Assembly (NCBI RefSeq): GCF_029873635.1
Contig: NC_080421.1
Span: forward strand, 38,544,617-38,608,616
From: Malania oleifera
Lineage: Eukaryota > Streptophyta > Magnoliopsida > Santalales > Ximeniaceae
DNA: 64,000 nucleotides
Reading direction: 5' to 3'
Shown: positions 46,411 through 57,845 of the stretch, one piece after another
How the letters are laid out: every line of letters starts with the position of its first letter
Numbering within the stretch: position 1 is the stretch's first letter
The notes under the pieces: generated by a model
Seen by the model: only the letters and a program-made list of their open reading frames with translations
Databases searched by the model: none
What the model was told of the DNA's origin: nothing
Position numbers and translations under genes: made by a program

Positions 46411-46958
46411 TATATATAGAGTTGGGTGAAAATATGACCATTGGGTACATCAAGGGTATTTTGAAATTTGTTTAATTGAGTTTAATGAAAATTAACCTTG
46501 ATTTACTGCGATAAAAATTTCACCAACCCTAGAGGTTCGGTCGACCATATTACTGAGTTCGGTCGACTGTAGCATTTTTGAACTAAGGTTTTGGTCAACC
46601 GTCCAAAGGAGATTTTGAACCCTTCATAGGTTCAATTGACCATTCATGAGGTTTGGTCGACTGTGGCCACTTTGAACTATGCGTTCGGTCAATCAAGTAG
46701 TTGGGGGTTAGACACATGTCAGTTTGGTCAACCGTGGAGGACACGTTCATTTCAGAATGGTCAACCGTGCAAAGTCAATATGTTGACTTCTGCTCGATTC
46801 GGTCAACTAAGGCATTTATACTACCAAGGGTTTGGTTGACCAAATCTTTGACCTTGTTCAACTTTCTCAGTTCGGTTGACCAAGGTCAAATGACCTTGCA
46901 ATGGTCGGTCAATCGAGGCTTTTAATTAAGCCCAAAAACCTAGCGTCAGTCAACCAAA
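46411..46958 (-). promoter_or_regulatory. U3 array of TTCGGTCGACC motifs and TATA box, LTR F
   Basis: Thirteen motifs start at 46536, 46558, 46590, 46631, 46652, 46684, 46723, 46756, 46798, 46831, 46871, 46904 and 46945. From 46684 the spacing alternates 39, 33, 42, 33, 40, 33, 41. In reverse the TATA box (TATATATA, 46411-46418) follows about 120 bp after the last motif. Confidence 0.7.
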
Positions 46959-47300
46959 GTAATTCTTGCCCCAATTTTGACCCTAAATTTTTTTTGAAAC
47001 CTTTGTGAATAAGTTATAGTATTTTAGATTAAGGGTATTGTATCCTAGGGTCAGTCTATGGCCTTTTAATTTGATTCCCTATGGTCAATCTATGGTCATC
47101 TGAGCTTATCATTCACATCATGCATGCCATGCATTATTACAAGCCAAATATGAAACAAAATGCATTACAAATTAAAAACATAAGTCTTCTTCTTCATCTT
47201 TGTTCTACTGCCTTCTTGGAATACGTCAGATGATGTGAGCTTTTAAGTTCTATTATGGCTTCCATTTTCCCTTTCCTTGTGTGTGCTAAAATTTAAGCTT

Positions 47301-49858
47301 GTTCACATATTAAATACACACATAAGATTCTGGTGTTTTGTCAGCAAAAAAATAGGAATCGAACTAAAAAAGCCAATAGTTGTTCAAAAAGTTCCTCCAG
47401 TTTAGTGGTGGTGGGGTTTTTTGGTTGAAATGCATAATCCAACGGGTCTCTCGACAGAATTGAGAGATCCGCTTCCCCAACAATTTTATCAATCACATCT
47501 TCATCCACAACTTGGACAACTTTAAGTGTGTGGTGGGGGGCAGTAAATATGTTCAGCATAAGTTGCTTGTGGCCCTACAAAATGTCAATAATCCATGTCC
47601 TACATTGAATGCAAGCATTCGTTGTGGTTAGGAATGGTCATCCCAAAAGGACAAGGATTGGATTTGTGGAACACTCCATATCTAAACTGATGAAATTGAC
47701 AGGGTAATGGAAATCTCCCACCTTGACCACCACATCTTCTACCACACCCCGGGTTGCTTAAGAGATCGATCAGAGAGACTCACTATTATCAAGGTGGGCC
47801 TCAACTTCCAAAGATTAAGTTATTGATAGGCCAAGTATGAAAGGATGTTCACACTTGCTCTTAAATCTAAAAGAGCCCCATCAATAGCGTAATCGCCAAT
47901 TACACATGAAAAAGTTGGTGAGTCGGGGTATTTTAGCTTAGGCACGAGGTGCCCTAATATCATAGAGCTTATATGCTCGACCTACTTAACCAAACCATCC
48001 ATATGCACCCTTGACTCTTGCTCTTGCGTTGATAAGTCCTTAAGGAACTCTATGAACGTAGGTGATTTCTTAATGCCATCTAAGAGAGGCTTGTTAATTC
48101 TTACTTGTTTAAACATATCTTAGGTGGATTCAGTTGAGGCCTCTTTCCTAAATATAGAAGGTGCAAGAGGGGCTACAGGATGTGTCACTGAAGGGATGTG
48201 AAAAGCTCGATGAGGGGCAAAGTGAGGTTTGGTCCTTCCAGTTGCAGGTGTGGGACTAAAGGGTTTGTGTACCCGACTAGATGAGGAAGAAAGGGTGCAC
48301 GAATTAGCATTGGGCACTACCCTCTTTTCATCATCATTCTCTCCCTTGCTCAGTTATTCCTTGCCTCGTTTATCTATCATCCTGCCACTTTGGAGGGCCG
48401 TCACCGCATGGGCTTGCTCGGGATATGACGAGGGACTAGTGTCCGGTTCACATTCTATCCCATATGGTCCCTTGGGATTCACTACAAGCTGACTTGACAA
48501 CTTACCCTCATCTTTATGACTCAAGGTAGCATCTAGTTGCCCCAGGGTAGCTTCTAGCTTCGCGATAGATTGGGAGTGAGAGTGAAGGAGTTGTCAATCT
48601 ACTTGATGATCAGCTTCAATGTTTTTAAGGGCTTTCAACACCGTGTCTTGAAATGTGTCATACTTAGGAGGAGGTGGAGATGGCTACTGAACAATTGAGG
48701 ATCTGGGAGCTGAATTAGGATAATTTTGAAAATTTTGGTATGGATGCCGAGGCAAAGCATTAAGGGCTTGTGGAGGTCTTTGGAATTGAAAACCTGGAGT
48801 TTGCAGCGTTTAGGAGAAGATGGGATGTTGTTTACACCCAGGGTTGTAGGTATTAGAGTAGGGGCCATTCGATGGCCTATCATACCAATTTTGGGTGGGT
48901 TCACTTCCTCTTGCACGAGCTCAGGCTAGGAAGGCGCATGTAGGCAATTATAGCATGTATGGGAGGGGTCAGAGTTGATTGTACAAACCTTTGCACATGT
49001 CATTGTATGCGATTGCGATCCTAAGGACAAGCACTGATCTAATTTTTTGGATATGGCATGTAGGGTAGGGGCTAGGTCATGCCCTACGACCAAATCATAA
49101 ACTCCCTTAAGTTTAGAGGTTGATGGATTAGGGAGTCTATAAGCACCAGTAGTATGCTGCTGAGAATTGTTGGTAAGATTCTCTAAGAGTAACCATGCTT
49201 TATTCTCATGCTTTGTGAGGAAAGTACCTCCGCACGAGGCATCTAACCATGGATCTATCCCTCTCAGCTAACCCTTCGTAGAATGTTTGCACCAATTCCC
49301 ACTTAGGAACCTGATGATGTGGGCATTTATGGAGTAGGTCCTTGAAGTGCTCCCAGGTCTCAAAGAAAAGTTCCCCATCCGTTTGTGTGAAACTTGTGAT
49401 TGCCCTTCGCAGTTAGTCTTCCCGAATGGGAAGTACTTTTTTAGGAATTCATGCTACATGGTGGCCCAGTTGGTCACCGAGTTCGGCTTTAAGGACGTCA
49501 GCCAATATTTGGCCTTATCCTTCAGAGAGGATGGAAAAGAGTCTAAGATGAAGGGCATTATCACTAAAATTAGGTGTACGTATGGTGGAGCAAATCTCTA
49601 AGAACTCATCCAGATGTTGATAAGGATTTTTAGTGGGGTTCCCACAAAAGTTGGGCAGCATCGAGATGATTGAATTCTTAATCTCAAATTGCACCACCTG
49701 AACATCCGGGAATCGGATGCAGGACAACAATGTGTATGCTTTAGGCACAAAGTAGTCCCTAAGCGGCCGAAGTGGTTGCTCTACCACCACAGGTAAGTGG
49801 GGAGCTTGGGGTTCCAGGAGTTGATTGGTGGGAATTGGTGGGTTTCGTTCAGCCATGA
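47301..49858 (-). pseudogene. Athila/Tat-like gypsy gag and protease (element I)
   Basis: Gag starts at the ATG 49858 (MAERNPPIPTN). It shows LPNFCGNPTKNPYQHLDEF and LEICSTI, then HLRLFS, FETWEHFKDLLHKCPHHQ and FYEGL, the capsid wording of Athila/Tat-type gypsy gag. The middle (48900-48400) is full of stops. The protease region lies at 47960-47560, with CVIGDYAIDGALLDLRAS in place of a D-L-G-A active site (Gly to Arg), and later LVLLG and ADLSILSRDPLDYAF. RT and integrase are absent; copia LTR F follows at about 47300. The element is a fragment. Confidence 0.75.
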
Positions 49859-50130
49859 CTTTTGGCTCAGACCACTCAGCAATCTTTGGATTGGAGGTAA
49901 GTTTCCTAATGAACCTACAGGATCTTTCAATCTCGAGATTTATAGGAACTATCTCAGGGTCCCGAGAGTGCAAACCAAACATACACAGTTAAAGCACCTA
50001 GAATCAATACTTCAAAGACAATAAACAAAAACGAAAATAAATAAATAAAGATAAAATAAAAGGAGAGAAAATAAAAAACACAAGGTAACAATACTCTAAA
50101 GTGGAAGTTGGCTTATAACCATAGCCAAGT

Positions 50131-50147
50131 CCCCGACAACGATGCCA
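50131..50147 (-). other. Primer binding site of element I (tRNA-Asp type)
   Basis: In reverse TGGCATCGTTGTCGGGG matches the Athila/Tat primer site TGGCGCCGTTGCCGGGG with three C/T-type differences. It is distinct from the tRNA-Met type of all other elements here and supports the Athila/Tat assignment. Confidence 0.8.
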
Positions 50148-50455
50148 AAATTTGGTAGGCTCACCAAGGCTTGGGTCCTTAACTACCAAAAATAAAATTC
50201 ATAAAACCTAAATAATCCCAAGTTCAGTAGAAAGTGGGATATGTCAAGTGTCGATCCTCGGCGACTTAAAGTGCAGTTATTAAACTACTTCCAAATTAGT
50301 TTACTATAGCCTTGTATAAAAAGCAGTGTCCAGACATGAGTTTAGTTTTGGACGTTGTTCTAAGTAATCTACATTCAATGAGTTTACCATACTAAACTAA
50401 CTTGAACCCGGCTAAACAATCCAAGGAGCCGTTCAATGGCATGGAGTAGCAAGGA
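50148..50455 (-). repeat. LTR of element I, part next to the primer site
   Basis: The LTR of the Athila/Tat-like element is cut at 50455 by element B. The 5 bases AAGGA (50451-50455) recur as AAGGG after element B (59837-59841), so the LTR probably continues at 59842. Confidence 0.6.
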
Positions 50456-52920
50456 TGTAATAACCCACAAAAATTAATCAGGGCCTCGTCGAAGAACATA
50501 GGGGATTCGACAACGAAGGTACATGAGGATCTCGTTAACGAAGACACGTTTCGTCGGTGAGAAGATACCGAGAGGGGGGTCTTTGGCATTCTGAAAATCG
50601 TCGACAAGGAGTTCAGGTTCGTTGAGGAAATTCTTCAGGGACTCTTCGACGAGATGACATGTCTCATCAACGAATTTGAGGCTATAAGTACTCTTAAAAA
50701 TGGATTTTCAGCACAAAAACGATGCAAAACCCTTTCTCTCTCTAGGATTTTCGTCCTTCTCCCCTTCTTTCTAGAAATTCAACTCCATTCTTCACCAGAT
50801 TGATGATCCGAAGCCGCCACGTCACCCCTGGGAAGATTCTCTCCAAATCTGCTAGAGTGGATCGTTGGCGGAGTTAACTTGGATTTCATCCCAAATTCAA
50901 GGTAAGGTTTTTTATTTAATATTTGGCCTTCCAGCAGTTGTAGAAAATGTAGTAGTCGAAGAAATAATGATATTTTGTTCTGGTAAATATTATTTTTAGG
51001 GTGTTGAGTAGGAAACCTTGCGAGTGTGGGACCCGCCGCAGTAGGGGACTTTAGCGGGAATCGGGTAAGGGAAATATGCTATGTTAGGAAACCTTAGCGT
51101 GATTTTAGTACAAATTATAGTTTTCAGCATACAAACCATAAATATAGTTTTTAGAGCCTAAGAATCTTAATATTTGTTTGTGTGGCATGAGTTAGTAACA
51201 AAACAGTACAGTATTTATATAATTTACGAATACCATGTTTACAACATATTAGCAGAAATAGCATGGTATTTACATGTTTATAGAAATTGTACGGTATACT
51301 CGGAAACATATATTTTCACCAAATTCAAATCATCATGATTTCATAACCATAACGCCCAGATACTCAGATATTTAGACAGTTATTCGATTATACAGAAACT
51401 AAATATTCAGTCAGTTATTCAGATTTTCAGTTAAGTTTTACGAGGTTATGATTATTTCAAAATCATGCTAAAACAGTATTGTAGCAATATCAATTACTTA
51501 TATTGTATCAGACCCTGATGGACCAGATTCAGTCAGTAAAGCATGGTACCATTGCTATATTCAGTTTAGAGTGCAACCACATTACTCAGATAGTATATGG
51601 TATTCAAAAGTCGATCGTGCTTATGTTGTGGACAGGCTCCCCTTCAAATAAGGGTTGAGGGGGCTGATCTGACTGTCGGACTTCAGTTGACTTACCCTAG
51701 TCGGGCAACCAGGATAGGTCCCGCTTGCGGGCCGCACAACCCTGTCATAAGGGGTTAAATCATGACTTTCAGTTATCCATCCAGGGAGTTTTCTCAATTA
51801 TTATATATATGTATGATCAGATTTACAAAAAATAGACATATCTATAGATATTAGAAGTATTATGAATAGAATATTCAGAAAAATCAATTTATGTTAAGTA
51901 ACATAGGTATGATTTATATTGTAACAGATATACAGGTTTTCTCAATTTACGTTATTTATGGTTTTTTCTAAGTCAGATTTTACAAGCATGTAACTCACTT
52001 GCCACACACTAGCGATACCATATTTCGTCTTACTGAACCTTATCTCATCTCAATGATTTAATCTTTTTGAGGTGATCCAATTAGGCGAGCAGATTAGGCT
52101 CACAAGTAGAGGGACTACAGTACTGCCCTTTCTGAGGGTGAGTATTCTGGGAAGTTGTTTTGCATATCCCTACTTTCAGTAGGGATTATTTTTGGAGAAT
52201 AGTTGTGTATGTACAATTTGAGGAATACTCTGACACTCTAGTATTGTAGCATATGTAAGTGTAGTCACTTTTTGGATGAAAACAAACATTTTGATAGAGA
52301 TAAAGAGAAATTAATTCAATCTAAGTTCTTTCTTTGGCCCAATTATCGATTAGAAGATTTAGCTTGTATGAATCGCTATTGGCTTGATACCAATAATGGC
52401 AGTTGTTTCGATATGTTAAGGATACATATGTATCCACAATTGAAAATTCGTTGATAGTACAATTGATAGTACATTTTTCCTACATATCCTTACTATATCT
52501 GGTATAATAGAAAGGTAAACAGATACACGCACGCGTTGTCTTACATTTCATTCTTCTACATGATACTAATTCAATGATGTATAAATTAGATCCAGAAGTG
52601 AATCACGGGAATTCTAATCTCTTTTGTGAGTACAAGAATATAACATCCTCTATCCAAATCAAATTGAAAATTAGATTGATTTCATTTTAATTGATAAAAT
52701 TAGGTTAGGGGTGTATAACAAAATTCAAATTATTATAAATACCATATTAAAATGACTGGCAATGTTTTTATGTATTTAGCTTCCTATTGCTTAGGTTGAT
52801 AGTTAGATTTAAATTAGAAGGTATCAGAGCAGTGTAAATTTCAATATTAATGTGTGTGTGTGTATATATATATATATGCTAAAAATAATAATAATATGAA
52901 AAAAATTAGCAAGTCATTAC
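50456..52920 (+). repeat. 5' LTR of element B, with plastid insert
   Basis: Starts TGTAATAACCC and ends TCATTACA. It carries the motif array (50487-50680), a TATA-like CTATAAGTA (50691-50699), a short CT tract and the shared U5 block CTTACTGAACCTTATCTCATC (two phrases near 52032). The insert at about 52257-52763 is absent from the sister LTR. Confidence 0.85.
52257..52763 (+). other. ycf1: Plastid DNA insertion (NUPT) with ycf1 3' end
   Basis: About 507 bp absent from the sister LTR (join at about 59655-59665). The frame 52272-52454 gives the C-terminus of plastid ycf1 (TIC214, a part of the chloroplast import machinery): [18 protein letters not shown], then MLRIHMYP at the end, and the stop TGA. 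I recognise this as the conserved end of ycf1. The following 300 bp look like the plastid spacer after ycf1. The copy has no promoter and only the last 60 codons, so it cannot act. Confidence 0.85.
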
Positions 52921-53197
52921 AAAGGGTGCACCAACCGTTCGGAGCACAATTAGGAACCGGAGTATACTCTATCACAACGGCCACGAGAACCTCTATGGAA
53001 GACTGTAGCCTAATACATGTACCTGACTGAAGCAATAAAGGTGCTAATCTTGTACAAGAGATTAGGTTTGTACAAGAGATTAATTTTGAGTTACAATCAG
53101 GGAAGGTAGTAATTATGAATATGGGATTCAAGTTGAATGAAATAGATTAGGTTTGTATAAGAGATAAGGTTCTTAAAATGTGTTCCTTGTTTTCAGG

Positions 53198-53835
53198 ATG
53201 GACCCAGGAAGCAGTGGCACAAACGCTGAGGAAGACAGGCCAGGACCTTCCAGTATGGGAGGTAGAGATACTCAGGGGAGCATAGCTGCACAATCGAGTA
53301 GTTTATGCGGATGAAGCCCCATTTTTTATGGAGGAGATGACCCGATTATAGCTAAAAATTGGGTCCAGGACATTGAGGAGACGTTGATAGTGCTTCCATG
53401 TACAGATGAATAGAAGGTGGTATTTACGGCATTTAAACTGATAAAGGAGGCGAAGCGCTAGTGGAGATCAGCACAACTGATTGAGGAGCAGAGGATGGTT
53501 CCAGTGCTAGTGACATAGGACTGATTCAAGGAGCTGTTTTACGAGCGATATGTCCCTACGATCATTCGGAGCGCGAAGGCAGTAGAGTTTATGCATCTAG
53601 TACAGGGGCAGATGACAGTATCTTAGTACGCAACTCGATTTATTAAGTTGTTGCGATTTGCCCCAAATTTAGTACCAGATGAAAAGAAAAAGGCAAGGAA
53701 GTTTGAAAAGGGTCTGAGGAAGAACTTATTTGAGCAGGTGATTGGTTTTAGGGCTCAGAAATTTACGGAGGTTGAAGATAGGGCTGCGATTATTGAGAGT
53801 GGTATACATAGAGGTATAGTAGCTCAGAGTTAAAG
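53198..53835 (+). pseudogene. Gag of element B
   Basis: ATG 53198 (MDPGSSGTNAEED), then the capsid region with FYERYVP-like text near 53540 and LLRFAPNLVPDEKKKA at 53648-53700. TAG stops lie near 53415, 53459, 53517 and 53624, and a TAA near 53833. Three of these are CAG-to-TAG type positions compared with element D. Confidence 0.8.
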
Positions 53836-53920
53836 GAAGAGGCCTACGCCTTAAGGTTTTCAGGTTGGTTCCAGTCGGGGCCCATGGAGAGGAGGTTGTG
53901 ATAAAGGAGATAAGAGGCAG

Positions 53921-54589
53921 ATGATAGGACCTTGTGAGAATCAGGATATGCAAACATTCCCAGTATGTCAGACATGCAGGAGACGACATTTGGGGGAGTT
54001 TCGGGTAGGGAGAGATTTTTGCTATCGTTGTGGGAGACCCGGCCACATGGCACATGCATGCCCAGGACCACCAAATCAGGTTCCAGCTCCCAGGCCCTAT
54101 CGAGGAGGATATCAGGCGCCTCATGGAGGCCTACAGAGGAATGTGGCTCCGGCGAGGGTTTACACTTTGACACCGAGTGATGCTGAGGCTGCCGCGGATG
54201 TGGTGATAGGTACTTTTACTATTCTATCATATCCAGTTATTGTTTTATTTGATTCAGGTGCTACTTATTCCATTGTCTCTGCGTCTTATATTAAATTATC
54301 TAGAAGTGAGACTCAGTCATTAGATATAGAATTGTCAGTAGCTACACCATCAAGGTCAGTGATGAGGTGTCAAAGGGTACTCAGAGGCTATCCAATAGAA
54401 ATTCATAGGAGAGTGCTACTAGATGACCTGATCGTGTTGGATATGTATGGGTTTGATGTAATACTGGGTATAAATTGGTTGGCAGTTAATCACGCCAGTA
54501 TTGATTGTCATAAAAAAGAAGTAATTTTCATATCCCCTGGTGAGCAGGAATTTAGGTTTGTTGGTTCACGTGTACGTGCTCCATCGTAG
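53921..54589 (+). CDS. Zinc knuckle and aspartic protease, element B (open frame)
   Basis: An open frame of 222 codons. The zinc knuckle is a double type: CQTCRRRHLGEF then CYRCGRPGHMAHAC (54016-54063). After a Pro-rich linker the protease shows LFDSGATYSIVSASYI (D-S-G active site, about 54245-54290) and VILGINWLAVNHASIDC (flap/end region, 54460-54510). The protease cuts the gag-pol polyprotein. This part looks catalytically complete, but upstream and downstream frames are broken, so no functional polyprotein is made. Confidence 0.8.
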   Translation: MIGPCENQDMQTFPVCQTCRRRHLGEFRVGRDFCYRCGRPGHMAHACPGPPNQVPAPRPYRGGYQAPHGGLQRNVAPARVYTLTPSDAEAAADVVIGTFTILSYPVIVLFDSGATYSIVSASYIKLSRSETQSLDIELSVATPSRSVMRCQRVLRGYPIEIHRRVLLDDLIVLDMYGFDVILGINWLAVNHASIDCHKKEVIFISPGEQEFRFVGSRVRAPS

Positions 54590-56040
54590 CTAGTGTCAGC
54601 CATGCAGGCAAATAGAGATTGCTCCTAGACGAAAGTCAGGGGTTTGTGGCTTTTGTAAAGGAAGTGTCAGAAAATGAATCGAAGCTTGACAATACACCAG
54701 TAGTACAAGAATTTTTAGATGTTTTTCCACAGGAGCTACCCTAATTGCCTCCCGAACACGAGGTGGATTTTGCTATAGATTTACCTCCAGGGATAGCACC
54801 GATCTCTAAGATTCCTTATCGTATGCCTCCAGCTGAATTGCGTGAATTAAAGGATCAGTTGCAAGACTTGCTGGATAAGGGATTTATACGACCTAGTGTA
54901 TCATCGTGGGGAGCTCCAGTGTAGTTCGTAAAGAAGAAGGACGAGTTTATGAGGATGTGTATTGATTATAAGGAGATAAACAAGGTTACTATTAAGAACA
55001 AATATCCTCTACCCCGTATAGACGATCCATTTGATCAGCTCCAGGGTACATGGCTGTATTCCAAGATCGACCTCAGATCAGGTTATCATCAAGTGAGGGT
55101 AAAAGCAGAGGACGTCGCGAAGACAACCTTCAAGACTAGGTATGGGCACTATAACTTCCTCGTTATGCCTTTTGGTCTGACGAATGCCCCTATTGTGTTC
55201 ATGGACTTGATGAATAGAGTCTTTCACCAGTATTTAGATTAGTTTGTGGTGGTTTTTATTGATGATATACTGGTTTACTCGAGAAGTTTTGAGGATCATA
55301 AGGTGCATTTGAGACTGGTATTACAGACACTCAGGGAGGAAAAGCTCTATGCCAAGTTTAGCAAGTGTGAGTTCTGGCTTGAGAAGGTGGCGTTTTTGGG
55401 CCATGTGATCTCAAGAGATGGTATTTTAGTGGATCCCAAAAAGATTGATGCGGTGGTAAATTGGGCCAGGCTGAAGAACGTGCAAGCAGTCAAAAGTTTC
55501 TTGGAACTGGCAGGTTATAACCATTGATTTGTTGATGGGTTTTCAACTTTATCAGGGTCTCTCACGAGCTTAACCAGAAAAAAAATGTCAGATTTGTGTG
55601 GGATGAAGAATGCGAGCATAGTTTTTAGAAATTAAAGCAACAACTTGTCACTGTACCAGTACTGACGATTCCATCAGGAAGTGATGGTTATGTAATTTAC
55701 AGTGACGCATCTCTGAAAGGGCTCGGTTGTATATCGATGTAGCATGGTAGGGTGGTAGCATATACATCAAGGCAGTTGAAAGAATATGAAAAGAACTACC
55801 CTACTCATGATAGTGGTACACGCACTGAAAATTTGGAGGCATTATTTATATAGTGAGAGATATGAAATATTTTCTGATCATAAAAGTCTAAAGTATTTCT
55901 TTACACAAAAAGAGTTGAATATGCGGCAAAGGAGATGGTTAGAACTCATCAAGGATTACAATTGCACCATCAATTACCACCCAGGTAAAGCAAATGTGGT
56001 GGCTGATGCACTGAGCCATAAATTAAAGGATTTAGCATAG
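54590..56040 (+). pseudogene. RT and RNase H of element B
   Basis: RT starts in the linker (LPPEHEVDF, 54750) and shows [39 protein letters not shown] and FIDDILVYS (55255-55280), the catalytic site. RNase H follows (YSDASLKGLG near 55700; [15 protein letters not shown] and [13 protein letters not shown], to 56030). TAG stops at about 54922, 55241 and 55741, a TGA near 55526 (in place of a CGA Arg codon) and other lesions interrupt it. The order protease-RT-RNase H-integrase is that of gypsy. Confidence 0.85.
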
Positions 56041-56249
56041 TTAGCAGTAGCAATTCAGTACCCAATTCAGATGGACTTAGAAAGGCTCGATGTGGAGTTA
56101 GTGGAAGAGGATCCTCAGGCGTTTATTACCAGCCTGATTGTACAGCCTACACTATATGAAAGGATTAAAGCTGCTCAGGGAGATGATCTGGAATTAGCAG
56201 AAATGATAGCCAGAATACAAAATGGTCAATGAGAGGATTTCAGCATTTC

Positions 56250-57587
56250 AGATGACGAGGCTTTGAGATTTCGCACTAGATTGTGCGTGCCTGCAAATGA
56301 TAGCATTAAGAGAACGATTCTAGAGGAGGCTCACAGATCTCTATACATTGTTCATCTTGGCAGTATGAAAATGTATAGGGATCTGCGAGAGTATTACTGG
56401 TGGAGTGGCATGAAGAGGGAGATTGTAGAATTTGTACAGCGGTGCTTGAAGTGCCAATAGATTAAGGCTGAGCACCAGAAGCCGGCAAGACTGTTGCAGC
56501 CACTTTTAGTTCCTGAGTGGAAGTGGGACCACATATCCATGGATTTTGTTACTGGGCTACAGCCGACGCCGCATTGTTCGAATGCCATTTGGGTAGTTGT
56601 TGATAGGCTAACGAAAATGGCTCATTTTCTACCAATTAAAGTTAGCTACCCTATGAACAGATTAGCATAGATTTACATTCAGGAGATTCTTCGACCCCAT
56701 GGAGTGCCGAATGTAGTCTCAGACCGTGATCCATATTTTACATCACAGTTTTGGCAGAGCTTGCAGGAGGCTTTGGGGACTCAGTTAACATTCAACACCG
56801 CTTTCCATCCTCAGTTAGATGGTTAGACAGAGAGAACAATCTAGGTACTTGAGGATATGCTGCAAGCATGTGTATTGGATTTTGGGGGTAGTTGGACCCA
56901 ATATTTGCCATTGGTGGAGTTTGCCTACAACAATAGCTATCAGGCTAGCATAGGCATGGCACCTTATGAAGCATTTTATGGTAGGAGGTGTTGTTGTTCT
57001 CCTTTATACTGGAATGAGCTAGGTGAGAGGCGAATTTCGGGGCCATAAATAGTACAACAGGCATACGATAAAGTCTGACTTATTTGAGATAAAATTAGTG
57101 CAGCACAGAGTCGGTAGAAAAACTACACGGATACTCACCGTCGGGAATTGAAATTTGAAGTAGGAGGCCATGTATTTCTGAAAATAGCACCACTGAAGGG
57201 AATCATGAGGTTTGGGAAGAAGGGTAAAGCCCTAGGTTTATTGGCCCATTTGAGATACTCAAGAAGATTGGGTCAGTTGCCTATCGACTAGCTTTACTAC
57301 CATCTTTATTCAGGATTCATGATGTATTTCATGTTTCTATGTTAAGGAAATACGTCTCAGATCCTTCCCATATTATCAGTTATACAAAATTGGAACTCAG
57401 TGATGTTCTAGCATATGAGGAAGCTCCACTACAAATTTTAGATAGAAAAGAACAGGAATTGCGCAGTAAGAAGATACCACTAGTAAAAGTCTTGTGGAGG
57501 AATCACGTGATAGAAGAAGCTTCTTGGGAGCTTGGAGATGAGATCAGACAGAAATACCCCCACTTGTTTAGTGAATTACAGCAGTGA
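56250..57587 (+). pseudogene. Integrase and C-terminal tail of element B
   Basis: The zinc region shows HRSLYIVHLGS and CLKCQ; the core shows [16 protein letters not shown] and an ERTI Glu site, then LVEFAYNNSYQASIGMAPYEA. The tail (57339-57587) is open and reads [20 protein letters not shown], a chromodomain-like end, up to the TGA at 57585. TAG stops near 56458, 56669, 56824 and 56842, and a TAA near 57047, break the frame. Confidence 0.85.
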
Positions 57588-57845
57588 TGTATACGTTAAG
57601 ATAATAATAATTTTATTTTGTTTAGTACAATGTAATTGTACTATAGAGTATAAGATAGGTAGTATTTTGGTTTTGGGGGAATTTTCTTTTATAGTTGTAA
57701 TATCCCAGAACTACCTATGTAACCACGGTATTCCTCCGCCATAAATGAGGGCAAGAAATAAAATAAGTAGACCATTTATCTCAAAGGATGAAGAATCATA
57801 TGAATAGTAAATTTTGAGGACAATTTTTTATAAGGAGGGGAGAAT

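Larger units (their letters stand above)
43373..47300 (-). repeat. 5' LTR of copia element F (interrupted)
   Basis: An LTR of about 1.9 kb in reverse, ending GGGAATACACCAATTCTAACA at 43373. It is interrupted by the solo LTR at 44135-46162. The distal part (46168-47300) holds the large U3 array and, in reverse, a TATA box (46411-46418). The outer border near 47300 is uncertain. Confidence 0.7.

Noticed and set aside
52272-52454. Functional small gene for the 60-codon ycf1 frame
   Set aside because: It is only the C-terminal end of a very large plastid gene, has no promoter, and sits inside an LTR as an insertion.
53726-54173. Reverse frames of 132 and 109 codons opposite the knuckle/protease of element B
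   Set aside because: They are antisense to a clearly recognisable knuckle and protease.
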